Below are positions 10,413-20,642 of a stretch of DNA of 64,000 nucleotides, piece by piece. The stretch spans positions 124,001 through 188,000 of the forward strand of contig CAWFOR010000020.1 of assembly GCA_963817485.1 (NCBI GenBank). Reading direction: 5' to 3'. Each line of letters opens with the position of its first letter. Position 1 is the first letter of the stretch. The position numbers were made by a program, and so were the translations under genes. The stretch comes from Hyphomicrobium_A sp963817485 (GTDB lineage: Bacteria; Pseudomonadota; Alphaproteobacteria; Rhizobiales; Hyphomicrobiaceae). Below the pieces are notes generated by a model. That model was not told where the DNA came from and searched no databases. It worked only from the letters and a program-made list of their open reading frames with translations.

Positions 10413-12146
10413 ATGCGCACCTCGATTGCGATCGTCGGCGTTTTGGCGAGCCTTCTCGCGGGGCCCGTATTGGCTGGGAATGCGGCGGCCGAGGACGTGC
10501 CCGCAACCTCGCGCGTCGATTCCGTCACCGTCTTCCTCTCGGGCGCCGAGGTGACGCGCGCCGCCCGCCTCAACCTCGATAAGGGCGACCATACGATCGT
10601 CTTCAGCGATCTCCCCGCCGAGACCATCGCCGGCTCCATCCGCGTTGACGGCAAGGCCACCGGCAAGCTCGACATCCTATCCGTCGACACGCAGCGCCGC
10701 TTCATTCCGCGCGCCGACCAGGCGGCGCTGCAGGCGGAGCGCAAGAGCCTCGAGGACGAGGTCGAGAAGCTGCGCGACGATCGCACGCTGGCGCAAGGCC
10801 AGGAGGATGCGGCCGAGACGCAGAAGAAGCTCCTCGGCAATCTCGCCGAGCTTCCCGCGCACACCGAGGACCAGCCGGGGCGTCCGACGCCGGCGACCGA
10901 CTGGCCGCAAGTGCTCGGGCTCATCGCCACGGGCATGGCGGACGCGCAGAAGAGTGCGCTCGACGCCCAGGTCAAGAAGCGCGATCTCGACCGCAAGATC
11001 GAGGAGGTCGAGAAAAAGCTCTCCGCACTCGCGCCCGCGCGCACCGAGCAGACCGAGGTGAAGGTGCACGCCACCGCTGCCGCCCCGGTCGAAGCCGACC
11101 TCACCGTGCGCTACCAGGTCCGCAATGCGGCCTGGACGCCGGGCTACGATGCCCGCCTCGCCACCGGCTCCAAGACGAGCCCGCCGCGGCTCGATCTCAC
11201 GCGCCGCGCCGAAATCCGCCAGCACACCGGCGAGAGCTGGGACGACGTCGCCCTGCAGCTCTCGACGACGCGCCCCACGGCGGATGCCGCCGCGCCCGAT
11301 CTGCAGACGGTCACGGTCGACTTCGAGGAGGAGAACAGGCCCGTTGCCTCCATGGCGCCGGCGCCTCAGGCCGCGTCCGGCGAGTACAAGGTACGAACGC
11401 TCGCAACCCGCAAGAGGAAGACCGAGGCCGATCAGTTGGCCGCCGGCATCGCGGTGGAGGAGGATGCTGCACCGGCGCCTCCGCCCGCCGACATCGGCGA
11501 GCAGACTGCCTCGGTAGCGACCGCGCCGTTCTCGGCGATCTTCGCCGTTCCCAATCGCCTGACGATCCCCGATACCGGCGAGACGAAGCGCGTGCTTCTG
11601 CAGCAGGACGGCCTCGAGCCGGTGCTCACCGTGCGCACGGTGCCGAAGGTCGATGCCAAGGCCTACCTCTACGCCAAGCTGGTGCTGCCGAAGGGCTCGC
11701 CGTTGCTGCCGGGCGCGGTCTCGCTCTTCCGCGACGGAACCTTCGTCGGCACCGGGGCGCTGCCGGTGCTCTCTCCCGGCGAGGACCATGAGCTCGGTTT
11801 CGGCGCCGACGACCAGGTCCGCGTGCGCCATGCCATCTCCGATCAGAAGCAGGGCGAGACCGGCCTCATCTCCTCGGCCAAGACCGACAGCCGCAACTTC
11901 CGCATCACGGTCAAGAACATGCACGAACGCGCGGTGCAGCTCGTGGTGCACGACCAGATCCCCGTGTCCCAGAACCAGGATATCAAGGTCGATATCGTGG
12001 GGCCGACCTCGCCGACGAAGAAGGACCTCGACGACAAGCGCGGCATCGTCGCCTTCGAATCGAAGCTCGAGCCGGAGGAGGAGCGCGTCATCGAGTTCGG
12101 ATACCGCGTGATCTGGCCCGGCGGCCGCTCGATCGTCTACCGCTAG
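10413..12146 (+). CDS. DUF4139 (MuiA-like) exported protein
   Basis: A 577-residue exported protein of unknown function. The start MRTSIAIVGVLASLLAG gives a signal peptide cleaved near AAAED. An N-terminal DUF4140-type segment (SVTVFLSGAEVTRAARL) is followed by a coiled coil around residues 95-220 rich in Glu/Lys/Leu, and then the DUF4139 beta-rich domain (VRYQVRNAAWTPGYDAR, YAKLVLPKGSPLLPG, ending EERVIEFGYRVIWP). The family is named after the mucoidy inhibitor MuiA, but no biochemical role is established. It sits between serC and purA on the same strand; a hairpin at 12209 separates it from purA. Confidence 0.85.
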   Translation: MRTSIAIVGVLASLLAGPVLAGNAAAEDVPATSRVDSVTVFLSGAEVTRAARLNLDKGDHTIVFSDLPAETIAGSIRVDGKATGKLDILSVDTQRRFIPRADQAALQAERKSLEDEVEKLRDDRTLAQGQEDAAETQKKLLGNLAELPAHTEDQPGRPTPATDWPQVLGLIATGMADAQKSALDAQVKKRDLDRKIEEVEKKLSALAPARTEQTEVKVHATAAAPVEADLTVRYQVRNAAWTPGYDARLATGSKTSPPRLDLTRRAEIRQHTGESWDDVALQLSTTRPTADAAAPDLQTVTVDFEEENRPVASMAPAPQAASGEYKVRTLATRKRKTEADQLAAGIAVEEDAAPAPPPADIGEQTASVATAPFSAIFAVPNRLTIPDTGETKRVLLQQDGLEPVLTVRTVPKVDAKAYLYAKLVLPKGSPLLPGAVSLFRDGTFVGTGALPVLSPGEDHELGFGADDQVRVRHAISDQKQGETGLISSAKTDSRNFRITVKNMHERAVQLVVHDQIPVSQNQDIKVDIVGPTSPTKKDLDDKRGIVAFESKLEPEEERVIEFGYRVIWPGGRSIVYR

Positions 12147-12208
12147 CCCTATCCGCCTGGGCCTTGCCCGGGGGCTTCGCTTTCGGGAATCTGCGCTATA
12201 ACGGCCTC

Positions 12209-12230
12209 GCCCCGGCTTGACCGGGGCTTT
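12209..12230 (+). terminator. Terminator-like hairpin before purA
   Basis: GCCCCGG-CTTGA-CCGGGGC followed by TTT, between the DUF4139 stop (12146) and the purA start (12252). The T-run is short, so it may be either a terminator for the upstream gene or a leader hairpin. Confidence 0.5.
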
Positions 12231-12251
12231 GGCTGCGAGGCGGACCTGACG

Positions 12252-13544
<1,293 letters not shown>

Positions 13545-13710
13545 GTGATGACGGTGCCGGGCGCATGTCCAATCGAGGGACGATTTGGCGCCGGCCGGCT
13601 AATACAGAGTCGTCAGCTTGAACCTCGGACCGGCGAGCCCGTGAGCTGACCTCGTGGCCTGACGATGCGAGGCGCGAGCGCTCTCCGCGCGCCCTTGTCG
13701 CAAAACCATC

Positions 13711-14683
13711 ATGAGACAACGACACCATGTGCCCAGCAGGCATTTTGCCAGATCGGAGCGCTTATGGGTGGCGACAGCGAGAGACGGACAAGAGAACGAG
13801 ATCCGGCGCGAGCTGATCGACAGCGTCGACGAGGAGCTCGAGATGGAGCTCGACGACGCGCGCGCGGCGGAATTCGCCGAGTTGATCGAGCACAAGGCCG
13901 CGCGCAATACGATCGACCGCAACCTCTACTTCAACGAGCTGTTCCGCCTGCAGGGCGAGCTCGTGAAGCTGCAGGACTGGGTGGTGAACCAGAAGTTGAA
14001 GATTGTGGTGATCTTCGAGGGGCGCGACGCCGCCGGCAAGGGGGGCGTAATCAAGCGCATTACGCAGCGCCTGAACCCGCGCATCTGCCGCGTCGCGGCG
14101 CTGCCCGCACCGTCACGAGCGCGAGCGCACGCAATGGTATTTCCAGCGCTACGTCTCGCACCTGCCCGCGGGCGGCGAGATCGTGCTGTTCGACCGCTCC
14201 TGGTATAACCGCGCCGGCGTCGAGCGCGTCATGGGCTTCTGCACGGACGAGGATGTCGAGGAGTTCCTGCGCACGGTGCCCGAGTTCGAGCGCATGCTCG
14301 TGCGCTCCGGCATCGTGCTCATCAAGTACTGGTTCTCGATCACGGACGACGAGCAGCATTTCCGCTTCATGATGCGCGTGCACGACCCTTTGAAGCAGTG
14401 GAAGCTCAGCCCCATGGATCTGGAGTCGCGGCGGCGCTGGGAGGCCTACACCAAGGCCAAGGAGGCGATGCTGGAACGCACGGACATCCCGGAGGCGCGC
14501 TGGTGGATCGTCGAGGCCGACGACAAGAAGCGGGCGCGGCTCAACTGCATCCAGCACCTGCTCTCCTCGATCCCCTACCAGGAGGTGCTGCGCGATCCCG
14601 TCGTGCTGCCCGCACGCGTGCACAACCCGGACTATCTGCGTTCTCCGGTGCCGAAGAAAATGTACGTGCCGCCAGTCTATTAG
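13711..14683 (+). CDS. ppk2: Polyphosphate kinase 2 (one-base frameshift)
   Basis: PPK2 enzymes transfer phosphate between inorganic polyphosphate and nucleotides. The first frame holds ELIDSVDEELEMELDD, YFNELFRLQGELVKLQDW and the Walker A FEGRDAAGKGGVIKRI. After a frame change near 14110-14125 the protein resumes with WYFQRYVSHLPAGGEIVLF, Walker B FDRSWYNRAGVERVMGF and the conserved PPK2 tail to VPKKMYVPPVY. The 973-base span is one base longer than whole codons, so one extra base explains it. The start is uncertain: the ATG at 13711 has a poor ribosome site, and GTG codons at 13729 and 13768 are alternatives. Confidence 0.88.
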
Positions 14684-14749
14684 CGGCCGATCGGTTGCCT
14701 GCTCGCCCGTGCCGCAGAAGTCAGCTCAGGTCATACAATTCGGCGCTCG

Positions 14750-14906
14750 AAAAAAATTTTGCGAGCCTTGGAACCGCGGGCTTCCAGGTGGGTTTTCTCC
14801 GCACGGACACGCGCCTCGGCCCTCCCCTCCCCCAAACCCCTCGAGGCGCGGGTCTTCAGAGAGGGCACCTGCCTCCGCCAGGAGATGGGTGCCTTCTATT
14901 TTATTG
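14750..14906 (+). ncRNA. Candidate structured small RNA (6S-like shape) with terminator
   Basis: No protein-coding signal. A hairpin CGCGCCTCG (14810-14818) / CGAGGCGCG (14843-14851) is flanked by unpaired strands. CAGGTG (14785-14790) can pair with CACCTG (14867-14872), and GCGGG (14776-14780) with TCCGC (about 14874-14878). The 3' end is a strong stem GGCACCTGCCTCC / GGAGATGGGTGCC (14865-14894) with one mismatch, followed by TTCTATTTTATT. A closing stem, bubble and terminal hairpin is the general plan of 6S RNA, but I cannot match a family consensus. It may instead be only the long 3' region and terminator of ppk2. The remaining sequence to 15035 shows nothing else. Confidence 0.35.
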
Positions 14907-15035
14907 CTTGTCGCGGCAACCACGTTGCCATGTGCAATCTGCCCGACACATAAAAGCCGACAACGCGCTTGCCCACCTCGTGGCGGGCAAAGCGCGCTAC
15001 AAAATCGTGCTCGACGTCAACGCGTGAGCGCCGGC

Positions 15036-15122
15036 TCACCAGTGCAGCACGCCGAAGAGGTGCAGGAGCACGATGACGCTGAGCGGTACGCCGAACAGCC
15101 AAAGCAGAAGGTCGCGGGCCAT
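15036..15122 (-). CDS. 28-residue hydrophobic membrane peptide
   Basis: Reads MARDLLLWLFGVPLS followed by VIVLLHLFGVLHW and stop. Its GGAG ribosome site lies 6 bases before the ATG. After a charged MARD start, nearly every residue is hydrophobic, making one membrane span. Very short peptides of this MARxLLLWLxGxP type are, as I recall, common in Hyphomicrobiales, with no known function. Its own ribosome site supports real translation. Confidence 0.6.
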   Translation of the reverse strand: MARDLLLWLFGVPLSVIVLLHLFGVLHW

Positions 15123-15204
15123 TGAGGTCTCCAGGGTGACACTTATCGATGCTGGAAACGCCCCTTGCGCCTGCTTTGTTCCCTCGCGCGTTTAGGCCGT
15201 CCGG

Positions 15205-15735
15205 CTAACCTTTGTCGAAAAGCTGCATGGCGTTACCGGACAAGAGGCCGCCCGCGATCTCCATGTCGGCGAATGGCGTCGCGTCCGCCATCTGCTGCGA
15301 CGTGATGTTGATCTGGCCGATCTTCGTCGCCAACTCGGCGATCGAGGCCGCGTAGACGAGGCGTCTAATCCCGCACCAGATGATCGCCCCCATGCACATC
15401 GGGCACGGCTCGCCCGAGGAGTAGAGCGTCGTGCGCTTGAAGTCCTGGGGCTCATGGCCGGAGAGGAAGGCGCGGATCGCGACCATCTCGGCGTGCGCGG
15501 TCGGGTCGGCGTTGCGCTTGGAGCTGTTGCGGCCGAGCGCCAGCACGCGCCGGCCCTCGACGATGACGGCGCCGAAAGGATAGTCGGCCTCTTTCGCCTG
15601 ATCGATCGCCAGCTGCATGAAGTGGGAGTCTTCATGCGTCAGCTCCGCAGCCTTGAAGCGCGCATGCGCATCGCGTGCCAGCGTCGCCGCGACGAGCAGC
15701 GTGCCGCCGCCGGCGAGCAAGGTGCGTCTGTCCAT
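15205..15735 (-). CDS. Nucleoside/cytidine deaminase-family protein with a twin-arginine-like signal
   Basis: A zinc-dependent deaminase of the CDA/guanine deaminase superfamily. The zinc-binding and catalytic motifs are intact: HAEM (proton-shuttling Glu) and PCPMCMGA. The start MDRRTLLAGGGTLLVAAT gives an RR pair plus hydrophobic stretch ending near AHA, that is, a twin-arginine-type export signal, unusual for an enzyme family acting on nucleobases in the cytosol. The mature domain (about residues 35-176) is standard length. The substrate cannot be predicted from sequence; guanine, cytosine and similar bases are possible. An upstream in-frame Met (15801) would bury the signal, so 15735 is preferred. 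Confidence 0.85.
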   Translation of the reverse strand: MDRRTLLAGGGTLLVAATLARDAHARFKAAELTHEDSHFMQLAIDQAKEADYPFGAVIVEGRRVLALGRNSSKRNADPTAHAEMVAIRAFLSGHEPQDFKRTTLYSSGEPCPMCMGAIIWCGIRRLVYAASIAELATKIGQINITSQQMADATPFADMEIAGGLLSGNAMQLFDKG

Positions 15736-15839
15736 GATCGAGCTCTCCCTTCGCCGCGCCTTTCGGCGCCGTGGATCGAGCTTAGCCGCTGGGGCGCCCA
15801 AGTGTCATCCCGCGGACGCGCTCCACACGGTGGCTCGGC

Positions 15840-16342
15840 TCAGCTCCGCTTCGCGACGATCGCGCCGCGATAGCCGGCAAGCGCACCGGGCTCGAGTTCG
15901 GCGGCGAGGAGACGCCGCGGATCGACCGGACCCGGCAGCGTGATCTGCCCCGGCGGTACAGGGCGAAAGCCGAAGCGGCCGTAGTAGGGCTCGTCGCCGA
16001 CGAGCACGACGAGGCGCATGCCGTCGGCTTTAGCGCACTCAAGCGCCTCGGCGATGAGCTGGCGGCCGAAGCCCTGGCCGGCAAATTCCGGCGCGACGAC
16101 GAGCGGCCCCAGCAGCAGGCGGCTCCGGCGCCACCAACCGTGATCTCGGTGAAGCGCACCGCCGCGACCATGCGGCCGTCGAGGAACGCGGCGCGGCAGA
16201 AGCGCGAGATCGGCGGCGTTCCCTCACGCACCCGGTAGGCGGTGCGCGTGAAGCGCCCGGGGCCGAAGACGCGGGCATGCAGCTCTTCGATGAGCGGAAG
16301 ATCGGCCGGCGCGACGGGCCGGTTCAAGACATTGGGCGACAT
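15840..16342 (-). CDS. GNAT-family N-acetyltransferase (one-base frameshift)
   Basis: The start MSPNVLNRPVAPADLPLIEEL is at 16342. The N-terminal half runs through FLDGRMVAAVRFTEITVGG, the frame then changes near 16110-16120 and the protein continues LLLGPLVVAPEFAGQGFGRQL, with the acetyl-CoA pyrophosphate loop pattern QGFGRQLI, then YYGRFGFRPVPPGQI to the stop at 15840. The 503-base span is one short of whole codons, so one missing base restores a 167-residue YhbS-like acetyltransferase. Substrate unknown. Confidence 0.75.
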
Positions 16343-16524
16343 GGATACCGACGACGACAGGATGGCGGAGCGGCCAAGTGGCGGCCGCGCGGAGCTTGAC
16401 AGCGGATCAGGCGCGCAAGGCGCGCGCCGGGCTTGCCCGTCGTCGCAGCGCAATCGCCAAGTTTGATGCTCGCGTCGTCATGACCCGCGCCTTAGCACGA
16501 GGCCGGCTGCGGCGTAAAGGCTTC

Positions 16525-16986
16525 TCACCACAGGGGGTTCCTCGTCCCCCCGTCGAAGAGCTCGCGGATGCGCGCATGCGTGCTCTCGTTGATCTCACGC
16601 GGCAGCGCGTCCTTGGCGAAGAACCCCTGCTCGGCAATCTCGCGCGACGGCGGCGGGATCCGTGGCTGCTGCCATTGTCTGACCACGAACAGGGCAACAT
16701 GGTCGCTCGGCAGCACGTGGAAGTTGGCATAGACGCCGAACAGCTCCGGCTTGCCGGTCACGAGCACGCCGGTCTCCTCCTGGAGCTCGCGCGCGAGCGC
16801 TTCCTCGACCGTTTCGCGCCGCTCCACTCCCCCGCCGGGGAAATGCCAGCCGGGCCTGTAGGTGTGGCGCACGAGCAGCACGCGGCCCTCGCCGTCGATC
16901 ACGGCGCCCTGCGCCCCCAGCGTCAATCCGCGCGTCAGGCGCCAGTAGCGGTAGAACCCGTGGGTGATCAATTTGCGGGCTGGCAA
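16525..16986 (-). CDS. NUDIX hydrolase
   Basis: Hydrolyses nucleoside diphosphates linked to another group. The full NUDIX box GGVERRETVEEALARELQEE continues TGV and spans residues 52-74, with all catalytic glutamates. The 153-residue protein begins MPARKLITHGFYRYWRLTRG, a helical N-terminus found in a rhizobial NUDIX group of unknown substrate. It has an AAGGAGG-like ribosome site just upstream. Confidence 0.88.
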   Translation of the reverse strand: MPARKLITHGFYRYWRLTRGLTLGAQGAVIDGEGRVLLVRHTYRPGWHFPGGGVERRETVEEALARELQEETGVLVTGKPELFGVYANFHVLPSDHVALFVVRQWQQPRIPPPSREIAEQGFFAKDALPREINESTHARIRELFDGGTRNPLW

Positions 16987-17092
16987 GCGGGCCTCCTTAT
17001 GGCGGGCATCATCTTAACGATGGCGCCGGCGCGAGCGTCTCGCTACCACCGCCGTGGTAAAGGTTGCGCTTCGCTCCCGCCCCTCAGGCCGC

Positions 17093-18010
17093 ATGACCGA
17101 CACGATCACGCTCGCCCAGCTCTCAGACGTCCACCTCGCGCCCTTGCGCGGGCTCGCCTTGCGCCACCTCAACGTCAAGCGCGGGCTCGGCTATCTCAAC
17201 TGGCACCGCGGCCGCCGGCAGGTTCACCGCCGCGACGCCCTCGATCTCGTGGTCGCCGACATGCTGGCGCACCGCCCCGACCACATAGCCGTCACGGGCG
17301 ACCTCATCAATCTGGGGCTGCCGGCCGAATTCGAGGCGGCGCGGGCTTGGCTCCAGGGCCTGGGCGCACCCGACAAGGTCACGGTGATCCCGGGCAACCA
17401 CGACATCTACACCCATCTCGGCGACGACCCGGGCGTCGAGCGCTGGGCCGACTACATGCGCAGCGACGCGTGGGGCGCGAAGTACGCGCCCGGGAGCGCG
17501 CGCTTTCCCTTCGTGCGCCGCCTCGGCCCGGCCGCGCTTATCGCTTTGAACTCGGCGGTGCCGACGCCGCCGTTCGTCGCAGCCGGCGAGCTTGGGCACC
17601 GCCAAATTGCAACACTTGCCGAGATTCTTGCAGCCACCCGGCGCGAGGGCCTGATCCGCGTCGTGCTGATCCATCATCCGCCGCTGCCCGGACAGGCGCC
17701 GCCGCGACGGGCTCTGCGCGATGCGCCCGAGCTTGAGCGCGTGCTCGCAGAGCACGGCGCCGAGCTTGTCCTGCACGGGCACAACCATCGCGACAACCAT
17801 CTCGATTTCGCATGGACACACGGGCAGATACCCGTCATCGGCGTTGCCTCGGGCTCTTCGGCGCGTGCGCATAAATCGGAGCCGCTCGGCCGCTACAATC
17901 TCTTTCGCATCGCGCGCGCCGACGGCGCCCCGCACATCGAGCTGACGACACGTGGGCTCGATCCGAGTGCAAGCCGCATCGAGCAGATCGATCGCCGGCG
18001 GATCACCTGA
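17093..18010 (+). CDS. Calcineurin-like metallophosphoesterase
   Basis: A 305-residue cytosolic phosphoesterase. Dimetal-site motifs occur in order: LSDVHLAP (Asp, His), VTGDLINLG, GNHD, LIHHPPLPGQ and HGHNHRDNH. The start at 17093 (MTDTITLAQLSDVH) is preferred over an upstream Met at 17054 because family members begin just before the first metal motif. The substrate is unknown: cyclic nucleotides and UDP-sugar lipids are used by relatives. Ends just before the cobalamin riboswitch region. Confidence 0.85.
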   Translation: MTDTITLAQLSDVHLAPLRGLALRHLNVKRGLGYLNWHRGRRQVHRRDALDLVVADMLAHRPDHIAVTGDLINLGLPAEFEAARAWLQGLGAPDKVTVIPGNHDIYTHLGDDPGVERWADYMRSDAWGAKYAPGSARFPFVRRLGPAALIALNSAVPTPPFVAAGELGHRQIATLAEILAATRREGLIRVVLIHHPPLPGQAPPRRALRDAPELERVLAEHGAELVLHGHNHRDNHLDFAWTHGQIPVIGVASGSSARAHKSEPLGRYNLFRIARADGAPHIELTTRGLDPSASRIEQIDRRRIT

Positions 18011-18071
18011 GCTTGCTGCAACGCGCTTGACAGCATCGCCGTCGATCTGATCCATTATCGCTCGTGTTGGT

Positions 18072-18265
18072 TCATCGGTGCTCGCGCGCCGGTGTGAAAA
18101 GGGAACGCGGTAGGGCTCATTTTGGGGCCTGAAGCCGCGGCTGCCCCCGCAACTGTAAGCGGCAAGCTTACTCCGCAATGCCACTGACGGTCCCGCGTTG
18201 GGCCCGTTGGGAAGGTCGGAGCAAAGCGCTCGAGCCGTGAGCCAGGAGACCTGCCGGCACGTGTC
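18072..18265 (+). promoter_or_regulatory. Cobalamin (B12) riboswitch
   Basis: Matches the conserved cobalamin aptamer: GTGAAAAGGGAACGCGGT, then CCGCGGCTGCCCCCGCAACT, GTAAGCGG, GCCACTG, a GGGAAGG block, and the B12 box AGCCAGGAGACCTGCC at 18239-18254. It precedes the TonB receptor and BtuFCD genes, so adenosylcobalamin should switch the whole uptake operon off when abundant. Downstream hairpins, GTGTCA/TGACAC (18362-18378) and TGAGC-CGGCGG/CCGCCG-GCTCA (18407-18436), could form the expression platform, though neither has a T-run. Apart from these, 18266-18516 is leader sequence. Confidence 0.97.
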
Positions 18266-18516
18266 GCCCATCTTCCGTACGGGGCGTGCGGTAGAGCGTA
18301 GAACCGTAGTGGCGACTGATGTGCAACCGGTGGGGAGCTACGTCAGGCATGCCTTGGTACGGTGTCATCTTCTGACACACGTCGATTGAGATTGCGCTTC
18401 GCGCGTTGAGCGAGCGGCGGCTTTCCGCCGTGCTCAGCGTTCGCAGCCAATCTCGCAGTGATTTGTGAGGCGTATCGACAGGCTTCCCCTCTTTGTCGCG
18501 TTAGGGGAGTCGCTAA

Positions 18517-20633
18517 ATGTTGCGTTTGTGTTGGGGAACTACGGCCAGATCAACGAGGCCAACTCGGTTCTTATTGACGGCGTGTGCGTTGGCGGTTGCC
18601 GGCCCGGTATGGGCTCAGCAATCGACCGAGCTGCCGCCGATCGTCGTCGAAGGCGCCACGCTCGAGGCGCCGAAGGCGGTCAAGAAGACTACGAGCCAGG
18701 CGAGTGCGCCCGTGCAGGGCGGCACGACCGGGGCTGAGGTCACCGGCACCGGGAAGGCCGATGCCGATTCCCAAGTCCAGCGACGGCGTGCCCATCGAGC
18801 AGATCGGGGCGGCGGTCACCGTGGTCACGCGCAAGGACCTCGAAAATCGCCAGATCCGCTATGCGGCGGATGCGCTCCGCAGCCTGCCCGGCGTGGAGGT
18901 CAGCCAGAGCGGCGGCATCGGCAACCTTACGCAGGTGCGCATCCGCGGCGCCGAAGCGAACCAGACGCTCGTCCTCATCGACGGCGTCGAGGCCAACAAC
19001 CCGACCGATGGCGAGTTCGACTTCTCCAATCTGGCAACCGCGGATATCGAGCGCATCGAGATCATCCGCGGGCCGATGAGCGGCGTCTACGGCTCGAGCG
19101 CCGTCGGCGGCGTCATCAACATCATCACACGCGGCGGGCGCGGTCCGCTCACATTTACGGCGCGCGCAGAGGGTGGCAGCTTCGACACTGGCGGCACCAC
19201 GGTCGGCATGTCGGCCGGCAACGACAAGGGCTCCTTGGCCATCAGCTACGACCGCCGCAAGACGGATGGGTTCAACATTTCGCCATTCGGGAACGAGGAC
19301 GACGGCTCGAAGCTCTCGACCTTCTCGGTCCGCGGCCGCTTCAGTGTGTTGGACAACGTCTCCTTGAACTTCGCGCTCCGCAACATGACCAAGGATGGAG
19401 ATCGTGACAACTTCACGGGGCCCGTGGGCTCGCTTGCCACTGCCGTCGACGACTACTCGACCTTCACCTCCGACACCTGGATCGGCGGCGTGAACCTGCG
19501 CTGGGACACGCTCGGCGGCCACTTGACGCACGAGATCCACGCCAACCGCAGCACCGACGTGACGACCGACACCGATCGCAGCACGCCGGCGTTTCCGTTC
19601 TTCTCGAAAAACGACAGCTCGGATGTAAAGTACGGCTATCTTTCGACGCTGCGCTTCGCGACGCCGGAGCTGCTCGCCGCGCAGCACACCGTGAGCGGCC
19701 TCATCGAGCACGAGCAGGAGACGTTCACGCCGGAAGGCGACCTTGGCGATTTCATCGAGCGCTCGCGCGACCGCCTGTCCTACGTCGCCGAATATCGCGG
19801 CGGCTTCGCCGACACGGTGTTCGTCACGGCCAACATCCGCCGCGACGACAACGAGCAGTTCCAGGACTTCACGACCTGGCGCACGGCGGTGTCCGATCCC
19901 GCTCAAGGGGTTGGGCATTCGTCCGCACGCGAGTATCGGCACGAGCGTGAAGTTTCCCAGCATGTTCGAGCTCTACGGCACCTTCCCGACCTTCTTCATC
20001 CCCAACCCGAACCTTAAGCCCGAGGAATCCTTCGGTTGGGACGCGGGCGTGGAATACACCTTTGGCAAACGGCTGTTCACGCTCGACGTGACCTACTTCG
20101 ACGCCGATCTCACGAACGAGATCGACGTCGCGGGCTTCCCGCAGAAGCCCTTCAACGAGGTGGGCAAGAGCACGCGCCAGGGCGTCGAGGTGGCGGCCCG
20201 CACCGAGCTCGGCTCCGGTCTGTCGCTCGGCGCCGCCTACACCTATCTCGATGCGAGAAAGCCGGACGATTCGGAGGCCATACGCCGGCCGCCCCACTCC
20301 GGCCGCATCGACGTAAACTATGCCTTCCTGAACAAAGGGAACGTCAACTTTGCCGTCGCCTATACTGGCCAGCAGGATGACTTCGCCTTCCGCGAGCTGT
20401 CGTTCTTCGCGACGGCGCAGGAGCGGGTGACGCTCGACAGCTTCTGGCTGGCGACAGTTGCGGCGAACTATCGGGTCGCTCCTGGGGTGGAACTCTTCGG
20501 GCGCGTCGAGAATGCGTTCGACGACCGCCACCAGGAGATCTACGGCTTCCAGTCGGCGCCGATCGCGGCCTTCGCGGGCGTGCGGCTCACTTACGAGGAG
20601 GCCCAGACGGTAGCGTGGGCCAACGGCAAGTAA
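18517..20633 (+). CDS. btuB: TonB-dependent B12 receptor, BtuB-like (two frameshifts)
   Basis: Outer-membrane receptor for B12 and other corrinoids powered by TonB-ExbBD. It begins MLRLCWGTTARST with a signal peptide ending near VWAQQ, after a GGGGAG ribosome site. Frame one ends near 18770; frame two carries the plug (VRIRGAEANQTLVLIDG, IERIEIIRGPMSGVYGSSA) and the first barrel part; near 19895 a second change leads into frame three (SIGTSVKFPSMFELYG, the TonB box-II type strand) and the rest of the barrel to 20633. The 2117-base span equals 705 codons plus two bases, so two extra bases explain it. The riboswitch upstream and BtuF downstream support the B12 assignment. Confidence 0.88.
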
Positions 20634-20642
20634 AAGGATGCC

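Noticed and set aside
14896..15102. 68-codon minus-strand frame in the gap after ppk2
   Set aside because: Arg-rich, no ribosome site; the 28-residue peptide in another frame is better supported.
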